Assembly: GCA_905221605.1 (NCBI GenBank) | Contig: CAJNDS010001001.1 | Coordinates: 1,666,497-1,730,496 of the forward strand | Source: Symbiodinium natans | Lineage: Eukaryota > Sar > Dinophyceae > Suessiales > Symbiodiniaceae | Direction of reading: 5' to 3' | Length of the DNA stretch: 64,000 bases | In this document: piece after piece, positions 1 to 11,391 of the stretch | How positions within the stretch are numbered: position 1 is the stretch's first letter | Layout of the letters: the number at the start of each line of letters is the position of its first letter | Notes under the pieces: generated by a model | The model's input: the letters and a program-made list of their open reading frames with translations, nothing else | What the model was told of the DNA's origin: nothing | Database searches by the model: none | Made by a program: the position numbers and the translations under genes

Positions 1-158
1 CCCCAGAAATGAATTACCCAAGGTTTCCAATTTTTCGTAGAAGTTGGCCGAAATTTGCCAGAGCGCACAATAGACTGTAACCCCTAAACCCTAAACCCTA
101 AACCTGTAAGCGCTGTCAACGCGAACGAGGGGCAAATCTGGGGTGATGACCCACTCAG

Positions 159-1537
159 GTCCTTTGCCTGGGCCAGTGCCTCGGCTGCCCAATGGGCTTT
201 GTTTGGGTTTATCGTTTTGGGTTTCTAAGGGTTTTCAAGGGCTTTGGGGTGTTTAGGGTTGTTGAGGGTTATTGAGGGTGTTTTGGTGTTTTCGGGTTCT
301 TGAGGGTTTTAAGGTTTGGGGTTTTGGGGTTTCAAGGTTTTTGAGGGTTTGAGGGTCTAGGGCTTTTGAGGGCTTTAGGGTTTGGGGTTTTGGGGGTTTG
401 GTAAGGGTTCGGGGTTCAAAGCTTTAGGGATTCTAGGGTAGGCCATGCGCACGAGCCTCCTCTGACAGGCACCTGGATGACTTTGCCGAGTCGTTCTTGA
501 TGTCGGCGTTCCGCAACGGCTCCCTGAGGACCATGAAGGCGGCCCCCCCCAGGGTTTAGGGCCGGTAGCCTTGTAGGCGTATCAGGGTTTAGGGCCGGTA
601 GCCTTCCAGGTGTCTTAGGGTTTAGGGTTTCGAAAATTCGGTGGAGAGTGGAGTCGTAGCGGAGGAGAATAGTGGGATCCTTTCCCCTAAACCCGAAACC
701 CTAAACCCTAAACCCTAAACAGCTGAACCCAGCGCTGAAGGCAAACTATGCCGTCGCGGCGAAGGATCTCCGCGTGTGTCGGCCCTTGGTTCACGTGCGC
801 GAGAAGACGCTGGCGCAGTTCGCAAAGGAGAACAGGCATGGCAGGGTTCGGGGTTCAGGGCCCTTGGCTCTGCTCTAAAACCGAAGCCGATATAAGCCCT
901 AAACCTTTGTCCTAAACCCTAAACCCTAAACCCTAAACCCTAAACCCCAAACCCTAAACCCTAAACCCTAAACCCTAAACCCTCAACCCTAAACCCTCAA
1001 CCCTAAACCTACATGTGACTGGCTGAAGTCCGAGAAGAGGCTGCCAGTCATCGCAGACAACTGCCCAGCCTGCTTTGCGGCGCCGAAGGAGCGTCACCGC
1101 CGAGAGCTGAGGAGAAGGGGCTTAGGATTTAGGGTTTAGGGTTTAGGGATTAGGGTTCAGGGTCTAGGGTTTAGGGTTCAGGGTCTAGGGTTTAGGGTTT
1201 AGGGTTTAGGGTAGCTCTGGCAGGATGATGGCTTGGGATGTTCCCCCTTATACTAACAGCCCCTGGTAGGGATTCTACTGGGGGGACCTCTGTAATCCTT
1301 CTTACGGACTGTTAGTACAAGGGGGAACATCCCAATCTTTGGGGGCAAAATGCAGCAGACACCCCTGTGGTGCCCTGGGTGTGTGAGACGAGCCGAGGCA
1401 TCAAGTTGATGCTGTCGCAGCAGGAGTTCGAGCACCCTGACCTCTTTTGGTCCCTCAGCTCTTGCATGAAGCCGCTGATGTCAATCACGCAGACGGAGAA
1501 AAACATGGCAGCTCGGCTCGATACGAAGGGGCCTTAA
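159..1537 (+). CDS. TtcA-like PP-loop tRNA 2-thiolation enzyme, C-terminal part (5 exons)
   Basis: Exons read from sequence: 159-175, 469-538, 741-835, 1040-1098, 1398-1537. They join in one frame to 126 residues and a TAA stop. The joined product begins VLCLGQHLDDFAESF, the family's G(Q/H)HxDDxxE region. It continues with LRTMKANYAV, LRVCRPLVHVREK, LPVIADNCPACF (CxxC, metal or Fe-S ligand region), PKERHR and IKLMLSQQEFEHPDLF. TtcA-type enzymes are PP-loop ATPases that adenylate and thiolate a tRNA cytidine. The N-terminal PP-loop would lie upstream of the window. Introns 2-4 start with GC (donors 539, 836, 1099), intron 1 with GT (176); all end in AG. Introns 1-3 are rich in TTTAGGG/CCCTAAA motifs and intron 4 holds a foldback element. 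The order and spacing of motifs make the family assignment firm. The exact substrate and compartment are not visible, and the 17-nt first exon is the least certain part. Confidence 0.85.
1233..1336 (+). mobile_element. Foldback element in TtcA-like intron 4
   Basis: Left arm TTGGGATGTTCCCCCTTATA pairs with right arm TACAAGGGGGAACATCCCAA (one mismatch). Inner arms CTAACAGCCC and GGACTGTTAG extend the pairing. 104 bp, no ORF. Confidence 0.85.
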
Positions 1538-1874
1538 GAATTCGAATGTGGTTTCGGGGGGGCGTATAAACAGAAGGGATCAGGGAATAATACCCTAAAC
1601 CCTAAACCCTGAACCCTAAACCCTAAACCCTAAACCCTAAACCCTAAACCCTAAACCGACCCCTGCATTTATGGCAGCTGTGGATGTCCAGCGTTGCTTT
1701 CTGAATATCCAAAACCGTAAACCCTTCAAAAGCCCTGAACCCCAAAGCCTAGGGGTATTGATAGAACAGAGCTCTAGGGTTATGTAGAAGATGACACGGA
1801 GAGTTTGTCTGCCAAGCCCTAGGCCCTAAACCCTAAACTCCGAAACCCTAAACCCTTATTGTTTCTCCCCACAG

Positions 1875-2053
1875 CTCTGCAGGACTGGTGGCGGCAAGTG
1901 CTGGGCGCAGAGGAGGCAGGGGTTGGTGCCATTCGGTGCAGTGCAATGCCAGCTTATGCGTGTGGTTTAAGGTTTACTGCGGGGTGGGGGGTGGGGGGCG
2001 TGCGTGGGGTGGGGGAGGTTGGGTGGGCGGTGGGGGTGGGTGGGGGTGGGGGT

Positions 2054-2094
<41 letters not shown>

Positions 2095-4497
2095 GAGCTG
2101 GTGCTTGATTGGGTGTGTTGCGGTGCCTCCCCTTTCCTCGCAAAAACATGGAAGGTAGTTGCAACTATACAGATATCTTTGCATCACAGCATGGTACTAT
2201 GACAACATGCCCATATGAAATGCTTATGTTCTTGTGCATATAACTGTACCTCCGAGCTTTTGTTTCCTGAGGGTTTGACATACAACGCAAGCGAACATCA
2301 ACAAGAATCCCATTCTTCTAGTAATTCTTCTAGTACAGGTAGTAGGGGAGTGTATTGAGCCCTCACCCCCACACCTGAAGCATTTTGCAAAGGGGTTGAG
2401 TCCCGTACATGCAGGAAAAAGAATGCACGCACAAGCACATGCACACATACACACATACACAAATATGTGAGCACATACACTCTGTAGACGTATGTATATG
2501 AGCATACGAGTAGTTCTCTAAATTGGGGTCCCATTTGGGGGGGGTCCTTCTTTTACGGGTGCCGGTACTATGTACAGGACCCCCAAAAAGGCCATGATTC
2601 AGAGAGCTACCCTAAGGGTTCGTAGCTATAGGGTCCCAGCGTATGTATCCTCTTTCAAAAGCCCCAGGGGCAGGGTTTAGGGGTTTAGGGGTTTAGGGGT
2701 TTAGGGGTTTGGGGGTTTAGGGTTCAGGGTTTAGGGTTTAGGGTTTTGCGTTTAGGGCCATAGTGCGCATGCTCCAGGAGGATGAGGAGGCAGCTCCAGT
2801 TGATGAGGCGAAGTCCCGCGCGAGCGAAGGAGCACAGGCATCCAGCTGACAAAGGGTTTAGGGGTTTAAGGGTTTAGGGGTTTAGGGGTTTAGGGTTTAG
2901 CGTCTAGGGTTTAGGATGTAGGGTTTAGGGTGTAGGGTTTAGTTTGAGGGTTTAGGGGTTTAGGGGTTTAGGGGTTTAGGGGTTTAAGGGTTTAGGGGTT
3001 TAGGGGTTTAGGGTTTAGGGTCTAGGGTTTAGGGTGTAGGGTTTAGTTTGGGGGTTTAGGGGTTTAGGGGTTTAGGGGTTTAGGGGTTTAGGGGTTTAGG
3101 GGTTTAGGGGGGTTTAGGGGTTTAGGGGTTTAGGGGTTTAGGGGTTTAGGGGTTTAGGGGTTCAGGGGTTTAGGGGTTTAGGGGTTTAGGGGTTTAGGGG
3201 TTTAGGGGTTTAGGGGTTTTTCGGGGTTCAGGGGTTTTTCGGGGCTTGGGGGTTTAGGGGTTTGGGGGTTTGGGGGTTTGGGGGTTTAGGGGTCAGGAGA
3301 AAGGGTTCAGGGGCTTGGAGGTTTAGGGGTTTTGGGGTTTAGGGGCTTTGGGGTGTAGGGGGCTTTGGGGTTCAGGGTTGGTTTCGGGGGGTTGGGACCT
3401 ATGAACCATGGGGCATGCGCCCACCCGCTGCTCCTCTGTGCGCAAGCTCCCAGCATGAATTTAGGGTTTAGAGTTTAGGATTTAGGGTTTAGGGTTTAGG
3501 GTTTAGGGTTCAGGGTTTAGGGTTTAGGGTTTAGGGAATTGAGGCCCTTGTTCGAAGGTGCCCCAAACGGGACCCCCGACGAGGCACACTTGCAGGTTCA
3601 TGGGCACTTCTTACCCCCAGTATAAGTCTACTTATATCCTACTTAAGGGGCTTCTAAGTACAGTCATAATTGGGTTGTAAGTACCTTGAACCTCCAAGTA
3701 GGCACAGTAGAAGATAGTCGGCCTGGCAGGAAGCCTGCCTCGCCTCTTCAATGCCACATATGCCACCGAGAGCAGATCAGGCACATGCTTCATTTGCAGT
3801 GAGGGTTTAGGGTTTAGTGTTTTTGGTTCAGGGTTTTGGATGTAGGGTTTAGGGTTTAATTTAGGGTTTCGGGCTGGCCTGTCTCCAGCACTCTAGCCGC
3901 ACTCCGGACTTTCTGCTGACCCGTTGCAGGAACTGCGCCCAGCGAAGCTGGCAGCGCTCGCTTGCTCGTCCGCGCTTGCGGGAGCGCTAGTGACGTGGCT
4001 GCTCATGACCCGGCCAAAGAGGTGAGCCGTCACGAAAACAGCTTGTGCTTCTGGCCGGGCGCATGCCCAGGAGATTTTGGTTCTGGTAGCTGGGAGCAAG
4101 ACTCGTGATCTTTACTTCTGCCGTGGAGACCTTTGGATCAAGGTGTTTCTGAAGGCTCAGTGTATGTAGAGCATAGACGCTCTCTGAATTTTTTTCACAA
4201 ATCGGGATCCTTGCGCCGTGATGGCGTCCAGCAAGGGCGACGCTCACGAGCACAGACTCCGTGTGTTCATGGTGACTTGCACCAACGGAGCATCCCTTTC
4301 GCTTTAGGTTTCCCTATGCGATTGCTTTGCACACGTGTGTGTTTGCGTCTGGCCCTCTTCAGGCAGCCGTTGAAGAGAATCCGAAGGAGTTCAGCAGCTT
4401 CATTGATCAAACGAGGGCCGCAGCTGATCGTGAAGACCGTCTGGATGGCGTACTCGTGCAATCCAGCACCAGCAACAGGTCGCTGGACATGACGTAA
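1875..4497 (+). CDS. Unidentified gene, 3' part, six phase-compatible exons
   Basis: Proposed exons: 1875-1925, 2764-2837, 3730-3780, 3930-4021, 4232-4271, 4363-4497. Each starts after AG, and donors are GT (1926, 4022 as GTGAGC, 4272) or GC (2838, 3781). Phases agree across every junction and give about 146 residues ending in TAA. Recognisable parts are an N-terminal ALQDWWRQVLGAEEAG, an acidic VRMLQEDEEAAPVDEAK, one hydrophobic span LAALACSSALAGALVTWLLM (about one membrane segment), and a polar tail with FSSFIDQTRAAADREDR. A GTAAC immediately before the stop could be a donor, so the end may not be final. I do not recognise the family. Exons 4-6 are separated by short introns without telomere motifs and are the most convincing part. 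Confidence 0.5.
2037..2093 (+). repeat. Long G tract
   Basis: GGGTGGG-type sequence becoming about 44 uninterrupted G. Poly-Gly and poly-Pro frames across it are artefacts. Confidence 0.97.
2852..3290 (+). repeat. TTTAGGGG array
   Basis: About 440 bp of mainly 8-bp TTTAGGGG units with TTTAGGG patches and TTTGGGGG at the right. Lies in an intron of the 1875-4497 gene. Confidence 0.95.
3588..3700 (+). mobile_element. Foldback element, TACTTGGAGGTTC family
   Basis: Arms ACTTGCAGGTTCATGGGCAC and GTACCTTGAACCTCCAAGTA, 113 bp. It ends 29 bp before the proposed acceptor at 3728-3729. Confidence 0.75.
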
Positions 4498-6312
4498 CAA
4501 CCTTAAGCCCTGAACCTGAAGTCTAAGTCTCAAAAGCCACAGCGCACATACACACCCTGGCAGGTCCGTGGCCACGAACCAAAGTGCCGCAACAATGGAG
4601 CGTCGAAGGAGGTACATCGTCCAGCTGTGACAGCTCCCCTGGCTATTGCAATGTCGGGTGGGCTGAGTTCCGTGCAGTAGGCATGACACATGGATATTTC
4701 CCCAAATAAGGTCCCCTACAGTAGGCCCAGTACTGTCAGCCCAATGCTATCACCCTTGTTCTAGGCACCGGCCCATAAAGGGCGCCCCTATTGCCGGAAA
4801 CTCCCTACATACTTCCGAGCAACCTCGACTGGGGGGAGTTGCGGGGGTGCGTTGCTGCAAAATGTGGCGCCGGACCACAGCACCTGACTTCCCCTTGACT
4901 GTGCAAAAGCAGAGCTCCACGAACACGAAGTCCATGGGTGTTGAATCCCAGGATTTCAGCAAGTTGCGAGGGGCGACCTGAACACGAAAGGTTTGTTGCA
5001 GGTTTGCCCTTTAAAAGGGGGGGGGGGGGGGATGTTCCAAGAGCTTCGATCCGTATGCACGCGAAGAAGCTTGATTCCCTTCTGAGTCTGCCATCGGCTT
5101 GGTGAAACCCAAGTTTAGGGTTTAGGGTTTAGGGTTTAGGGTTTAGGGTTTAGGGTTTAGGGTTTGGCAACCTTTGTCGCTTGTAAGAGGACCTACTTGG
5201 AGGTTCAAAGGTACTTAGAACCCCAATGCTAAACTGCAGACCTACAATTCGGGTTTTCGGTACCCAGGAACCTCCTGAAGGCTCCTAATGTAGTTCCTTA
5301 TTGGGTTAGTTATAGGCTAGAGGGGATTCCAGTGTGACTAACCCGGCGCCTTGAGGTAAACATGAAGAGCACTTGAGTAACCCTAAGGTTAGGGGTCATA
5401 TACCTATGCCACGATAATCAAACCAAAAAGGGCACCCTGTTTGATTCCTGCTTACTCCTGGGTTCCAGGAAGAGCACTTGAGAACAGGCCCCCCCTTCGA
5501 ATGTGATTGTAGCTGCTCAGTTCTCACAGAAAAAGCAAGCCAGCGGCTTGCCAAAAAGCCCCTTAAACCGTGACCCCTGAGCCCTAAACCCTAGAAACCC
5601 TAAACCCTGAACAGTGAAGCCTGCGTTTCTTGGGAGTTAGGGCCTGGGGACGCATGACAAAATTTTTTCTCACAAATTGGGAAGCGTTGGGCAGTGCCTG
5701 CCTGGCAATTTGCAGATAGAAGCCCTCTGAAGCAGTGATGGGTAGTGTCGTGCAGTTCTCTAGGTTATGTTGCTTTTGGGTGCCCTTTCTCAACCCCCAG
5801 CCCTAGAATATGAGCCCCGTATCCTATTAGGAATCCCTCCACCCCAAACCCGAAAACCCTAAACCCTAAACCCTACACCCTAAACCCTAAACCCTCAACC
5901 CTAAACCCTAAACCCAAGAGGAGAAGTATTTCGGGATACCGGCCCTGTGCGGACAACTGCCCCGCGCTTCCCCCGTTGGCTCTGTGCTGCTGGCTTCTGG
6001 CTACTGCAGCTCGAAAGGGAGTATATATATATATGTATACATATATACATATATATATATATGTATATAGGTAATCTGTATATATATATATATGTATATA
6101 GGTCAACAATCTCTGTATATATATATACACACGTATATACACACATACATATACATATACATATACCTCTAATTTAAATATGTTATCGACTTTATGTATG
6201 GTATCGCATACATGCATGTATATATATGTAAGATAATATAAAGATAAGATATGCATGAAGATGTTTCCTAGGGGGGGATTTGGATATGTTTGCTCGAAGC
6301 CAAGCGGGGCAG
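4498..6312. other. No firm gene; repeats
   Basis: Contains a diverged foldback (5194-5280), TTTAGGG tracts, a G tract near 5017 and (TA)n at 6019-6180. Competing frames near 4560-4690 and 5920-6015 are not convincing. Confidence 0.4.
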
Positions 6313-6401
6313 GCTTTTGACAGGGTTCCTTCGGCTCTGCAGATCGAAGTTCCTGTGATGACTGTGTGGCGCATCCTCGCCGAGCTCCGGGCAGTTGACA
6401 G
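6313..6401 (+). CDS. Candidate internal exon
   Basis: Lies between GGCAG|GCTTTT and GACAG|GTGTTTAGGG. The open frame contains VPSALQIEVPVMTVWRIL and ends ELRAVDR. The frame stays open upstream to about 6279, so an earlier acceptor is possible. The donor leads straight into a TTTAGGG tract. Family not recognised. Confidence 0.45.
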
Positions 6402-7085
6402 GTGTTTAGGGTTTAGGGTTTAGGGTTTAGGGTTTAGGATCTTATGTAAGGTCCCAGAGAGACTGGGGGGGATGTGAAATGCCTCCGCTTTCAATTTTTC
6501 TGGAAGGCCGCCGCTCGCTCGACTTACTGAATCTAAGCCTCAGGCGAGAGGGAAGAAGCAGAACGACTTTGGGGGTGTTCTAAACAAGTCACCGTTTTCA
6601 CATTTCTTGCCCACTTTAAACAAGCCACCGTGTTCAGATGTCTTGCTGACTTTAGAACCACCCCGACTTGACGATGGTCCAGCCTGGAAGAAAGGAAGAA
6701 ACCTGGGTCATGGGGGGCTCTAGCCGGAGGCGAGCATCCCCAATTTTTATGGCGACTCTGAGCATCATCTCAGATCCGCCTCAAATCAAGAGGGAGTTGG
6801 TCAGGAATTATGGGCGGCCCTGGCCTCGACTATGGACATGTGTTACATGTTCCTCACAACTTCGGGTGCCAACGTGCCATGAAGGAGACCCATAATTCAA
6901 GGTTGACTCAATTTCAACTGTCAACTCAGTATCTTGCTAGGTAGGCCCTTGGGACAGTTTTAGAAAAATATTTACCCTTATTGGGTTTACCTAAAGCCCA
7001 AACCCTAAACCCTAAACCCTAAACCCTAAACCTGAATATTTTTCAGAGGGCTTTAAGGGCCATCCTAGCATAAACACGCCCGCAG

Positions 7086-7172
7086 ACTTTGCCCTTGCCA
7101 CGTCGCATGGTCGAGAGAGTGCGGATGCCATCCGGCGGGGAGGATGCCCACGGTATGCCACCTTCTTTGGCG
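7086..7172 (+). CDS. Candidate internal exon, frame uncertain
   Basis: Acceptor CGCAG and donor GGCG|GTTTAGGG, where the first telomere-like unit supplies the GT. All three frames are open. The most protein-like contains FALATSHGRESADAIRRGG. No family recognised. Confidence 0.3.
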
Positions 7173-7381
7173 GTTTAGGGCTTAGGGTTTAGGGGTTTAG
7201 GGTTTAGGGTTTGGGGTTTAGGGTTTAGGGTTTGGGGTTTATGTTTAGGGTTTAGGGTTTGGGGTTTAGGGTTTAGGGTTCAGGGTTCAGGGTTTAGAAC
7301 CGTGCCTGTTGAGTATGTGCAGGGTTGATCTAGACCATGTGCTGCTAGTGGTATCTTAATCCGTAATCCCCAAACCCTGGG

Positions 7382-7560
7382 AGCTTAGGGCCCTAAACCC
7401 TAAACCCTAAACCCTAAGCCCTAAGCCCTAAACCCCAAACCCTAAACCCTAAATCCTAAACCCTGAACCCTAAACCCTAAACCCTCAACCCTCAACCCCA
7501 AACCCTACACCCTAAACCCCAAACCGAAACCCTAAACCCCAAACCCTAAACCCTAAACCC
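7382..7560 (+). repeat. CCCTAAA tract
   Basis: Variant-rich C-strand units directly upstream of the island at 7567. Confidence 0.9.
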
Positions 7561-7566
7561 CCGAAG

Positions 7567-7648
7567 CACCACTGGAGTCTCGCATCTCCCTGCCGCCACT
7601 GTACGGCAGTGGCCGCACTGGCACGATGAGCCAAGGGAGTTTCCGACG
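7567..7648 (+). CDS. Candidate internal exon
   Basis: Island between a 180-bp CCCTAAA-rich tract and a TTTAGGG array. Contains LESRISLPPLYGSGRTGTM. Acceptor CGAAG, donor GACG|GTTAAG. Not recognised. Confidence 0.35.
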
Positions 7649-7661
7649 GTTAAGGGTACGT

Positions 7662-7768
7662 AGGGTTTAGGGTTTAGGGTTTAGGGTTTAGGGTTTAGGG
7701 TTTAGGGTTTAGGGTTTAGGGTTTAGGGTTTAGGGTTTAGGGTTTAGGGTTTAGGGTTTAGGGTTTAG
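7662..7768 (+). repeat. Perfect TTTAGGG array
   Basis: About 15 uninterrupted units directly downstream of the island at 7567, opposite in orientation to the tract before it. Confidence 0.97.
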
Positions 7769-8358
7769 GGCTTTTCACTGAGAACTCTGCTCTACTTCGG
7801 GGGGTAGAAGCGTCGGAAGCTCCCAATAACTGCCAGCCTCAGCGGCTTCCGAAGGTGGCGCTCTTAGGATTTAGGAGTGCAGATGTGGTGTCAGCTTGCA
7901 CTTGCTGGTTCTGAGTAGGGGTTAGGGTTTAGGGTTTAGGGTTTAGGGTTCATGGAAGGAGGGTATCTTGTATATCCCCCTAAACCCTAAACCCTCAACC
8001 CTAAACCGTAAACTGATAGCCCTGCTTGTACCCCTGAACCTTCAAGTAGGAGCAGACAGGAAGCACCCTTCTGTTGTGTCTTTGGGCCTCATGAATCAGG
8101 GAACCTATCCCCAGAAATGGACTGGGAAGAAACCCGCAGGACCCATGATTGAGGTGTTTGCAATGGGTTCATAGCAAGGAACCCCTCAACATGTTCGGAA
8201 TCTTCCCATACATAAGCAACATTAACCCTCAACCCTCAACCCTCAACCCTCAAACCTAAACCCTAAACCCTAAACCCTAAACCCTAAACCCTAAACCCTA
8301 AACCCTAAACGTGCATGGTGGAGGGAGCCTCGTTCCCGACGTCCCTACGAGGTACCGG

Positions 8359-8555
8359 TACTTGGAGGTTCATGGTACTGAGTAACTAGTTAAACTGTAC
8401 TTATAGCCCACTTATAAGCCCCTTAAGTGCCCTAATATGGTTATAAGTACAGTTATATTTAGAACCCTAAGCCCTAAACCCTAAACCCTAATATGGTTAT
8501 AAGTACAGTTATAAGTACAGGTATGTTTAGTTACTAAGTACCATGAACCTTCAGG
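8359..8555 (+). mobile_element. Foldback element with internal duplication and CCCTAAA insertion
   Basis: Arms TACTTGGAGGTTCATGGTAC and GTACCATGAACCTTCAGG. Inside, CCTAATATGGTTATAAGTAC occurs twice around CCCTAAACCC units, making this copy 197 bp. Confidence 0.75.
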
Positions 8556-8561
8556 TGGCAG

Positions 8562-8632
8562 GCACATCGCATGAGCACAGGACACGTGTCAAGGCTTGGA
8601 GCCTCTTGACGCTGTCTGCATCTGCAAAAAAG
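8562..8632 (+). CDS. Candidate internal exon abutting a foldback element
   Basis: The acceptor GGCAG|GCACATCG lies six bases after the right arm of the foldback at 8359-8555. The open frame contains HEHRTRVKAWSLLTLSASA and runs into a TTTAGGG tract. Short and unrecognised. Confidence 0.35.
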
Positions 8633-9141
8633 GGGGTTTAGGGTTTAGGGTTTAGGGTTTAGGGTTTAGGGACATGAAAGCCATGCGTGTGTTGACCTGA
8701 ACCTCCAGTGTCGGCTTGCCACTGGCCACAGTAGACAAGCTCAGTGCTTTCAAAGCATGATCTAGAAAATGCCCCCCGCAACCTCGAAACCCCCACTTGG
8801 CTAAGAAGGGTTAGAAACAGGGAAGTCATGAAACATCCCAAACATCCAACTTCAATAGCCCTCTTCATAGGAGCCGAAACACAAGAGACGGAGAGGCTCA
8901 GAGCAGCGCAGCCATGTTGCTGGCGCCCCCTGGACTGAAGCAGAGGCGGCTTTTTATCCTTTGTTTTTTTTTTCTCGCATTTTTGGGGGAGGGATTCCAA
9001 ATATTGAGCACTTATAATAAGAGTACTGAAAGAGGCAAAGCTCCAGGTTGCACCAAAGCGTCCCATCCTTATGCGCCCTTGAGCACCAAGCTGAAGGTGT
9101 CTTCGTCGCTCTTCGAAGTTCTCCGCCCTCAGTGCCTTACT

Positions 9142-9208
9142 TGGGTTTAGGGTTTAGGGTTTAGGGTTTAGGGTTCAGGGTTTAGGGTTTAGGGTTTGGG
9201 GTTTGGGG
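9142..9208 (+). repeat. TTTAGGG tract upstream of the transporter gene
   Basis: Eight or so TTTAGGG/TTTGGGG units end about 110 bp before the transporter ATG, within what is probably its 5' leader or promoter. No TATA-like element or spliced-leader sequence is visible. A CCTTCAG at 9261-9267 could serve as a trans-splice acceptor. Confidence 0.6.
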
Positions 9209-9320
9209 TTTGGGGTTGAGCAGCTTGTGCATTCTGCCCTGCATCTCTCTGCACTTGTCGCCTTCAGCGTTTGGCTACAGCACTCCACGTCTTTCTGGGT
9301 TTTCGGCAACTTGCACGCAC

Positions 9321-11391
9321 ATGGCTGGGCAAGCGCAGGTTCCCGTTCCGAAACCCGGCGCCCGGGAATGGCTCATGGTAGTACTGGGAAGTTTGGTAAC
9401 TTTCTTCTTCTCGTATTACATCTACGGCTGGGCCTCCCTTCAAGCGTGTCACCTTCGCTCATATTCATTCCGCCATGCTTTTACATTCTTCCCCAGTATC
9501 TAGAGTTGGATATACAATGGCAATGTGGAAAGCACATGTGAAACATTGCCCTGCCGCTTACCTTGGTATCCCATCTGTTTTGGAGATCTGTTTTGGTAAC
9601 ATTTTGCCATTTGCATGCTGAGTCCGAAGAGCTGTCTCCTCCACACAGTGCCGTAGTCAAAAACTTCCTGTCATCAGAACTGGGGGGCCCTTTGCAACAT
9701 TTTGCAACATTTTGCAATTGCGAGGCGCTCCTGGAAGAGGACGGCGTCTATTTGGAGGTGTGCCAGGCCGAGCTTGAGGAACCCTGTCCAGAAAGGGCCC
9801 GTCACATGATCAGGCTCTTTACAGAGTGCAACCTCGTGACCGTTGGATCCTCTGCTTTGCTGGGACTTGTGGTGGACCGAATGGGTCCGGCTTTGCTGTC
9901 GCTGCTTGGAGGCATATGTCAAGCAGGGGGCCTCTTTCTCCTTGCCACTTCATCCACGGATTCCACGGCTACGCCGGGTACACGGTCTCCTTTGGATGGG
10001 TTTGTGATAGCCTTCGGCCTTATCGGAGTTGGTGGGGCGGCTCTACAGGTACAAGCCATGAAGCTGCCTTTTGTGATCCCTCGAAGTCGCTTTGCCTTGG
10101 TGATGACGCTGCTGAACTGCCTCGTGGATTCATCCTCCGTGACACCTCTCGGGCTCTACCGACTCTACCTGGCAGGCCGCCCATGGCCGCCCCGAAGCTT
10201 GCACGTAACAGGATCGTATCACTAGCCGCGACGGCCGCCAGCAGCTACTAGCAGACGCAGTAGACTCATGCAGAACTGCTTCACTGCAGCAATGATCATT
10301 GAACACAAGGTCACCAGGTCATGGTTGAGGAAGGCACCTTGCGCACGAGTAAGGGGGGTATGGACCTAAGATTCGAAATGAGTACATTGAGCACACTTAG
10401 TCTAGCAGTAGCGAACCTCTCACGATCCCCGAAGTACCGCCCACCACATGCTCGCCCGAAGAATCCCACGTGTGCAGGCTTATCCCGCTTCAGCATCTTC
10501 GCCAGCTACGGGGCCCTGTGCTGCCTCTTGAGCATGTCTCTGGCCGTTTGTTGGCGGGGCCGGCCGCAGGCCACCTTAAAGGCACTGAATGCCGAGGAGC
10601 TGAGTGCAGCGCCAGATGTGCCAGAGCAAGAGTTGGAGAACATGGAGAAAGCGGTGGACGGACCGCAAAATCTGGGAGCTCGGCCGCGCCTACATGGGCT
10701 TTCTCTACGCCAACAGGTCTGGTCCCTTGAGTTTGCTGTTGCGGCCAGCTTTCTCACCACCCAGCTCTTTCGCCAAAGCGCATACCTTGGCATCAACAAG
10801 GATTGGCTGAAATCATTGGGAGATGGCAAAACGGGGAATACCTTCGCCCAGCTCTTCACAGCTCTCCTTCCGGCTTCGACGCTCTTGGTACCCTTGTTTG
10901 AAATGAGCTTGGGTCGAGGGGGCTTTGCCTTTACCTTTGGCATCGTTTTGATGCTTGGTTTCGTTTGGGGTCTCGTGGTCTTGGTGCCCTGGCTAGAGCT
11001 ACAAGTCCTTGCCTTCATCGCCTTCAGCGTCTTCCGGGGCCTCCTTTTTGCAGTCTTCTTCACGTTCCTAGGCCACAGCTTCGGGAACCGGACCTTCAGC
11101 AAGATGACTTCCCTATGCTTCATGTTGGCAGCCAGCTTTTCCTGGCTCATTTGGCCTCTTGCAGACCTTTCCCGGAGTCTCGCAGGGGATTTTGGGCCCA
11201 TGAATCTCTGCCTGCTCGCCCTCAGTGTGCCTTCCATGTGGATGACCTACCTCCTTGCCAAGCATCTCAGGCAGTACCCGGCTGGAGACATCTCTGCTTG
11301 CGAGCCGGGGATGCCAGGAACCAAGGTCCAAGGAGAGCAGGCAGAGCTGCCATGTTCTGATGCGGTTTTGGGTGCCGCGCCGCCATCATAA
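9321..11391 (+). CDS. SLC43/LAT3-like major facilitator transporter, complete, 3 exons
   Basis: Exons 9321-9443, 9725-10175 and 10478-11391 join in frame to 495 codons plus TAA, a usual SLC43 length (about 490-560). Exon 1 encodes MAGQAQVPVP and the first membrane span (WLMVVLGSLVTFFFSYYIYG). The junction reads GWASLQ|ALLEEDGVY, as in LAT3-type proteins. Exon 2 carries ECNLVTVGSSALLGLVVDRM (an MFS span-2 to loop region, D-R present) and LVDSSSV. Exon 3 holds a cytoplasmic loop, LSLRQQVWSLEF, and the second half of the spans ending in WMTYLLAKHLR. SLC43 members are sodium-independent carriers of large neutral amino acids at membranes; the substrate here is inferred. Both introns are GC-AG (donors 9444 and 10176) with shared bases at each end (GCG; GCAGGC). 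Neither intron contains telomere motifs, but a TTTAGGG tract at 9142-9208 precedes the gene. The ATG was chosen because it starts the family-like N terminus; the frame is also open upstream to 9210. Confidence 0.87.

Noticed and set aside
1013-1210. Ciliate-like nanochromosome units (CCCTAAA-island-TTTAGGG)
   Set aside because: The islands join in frame as exons of one family protein, so an intron explanation fits better than fused minichromosomes.
1859-2202. Poly-Gly and poly-Pro frames
   Set aside because: Caused by the G tract; only the short 1875-1925 part before it is kept as an exon.
10506-11237. 243-codon minus-strand frame
   Set aside because: Antisense shadow of the SLC43-like exon 3, whose sense frame has clear transporter features.
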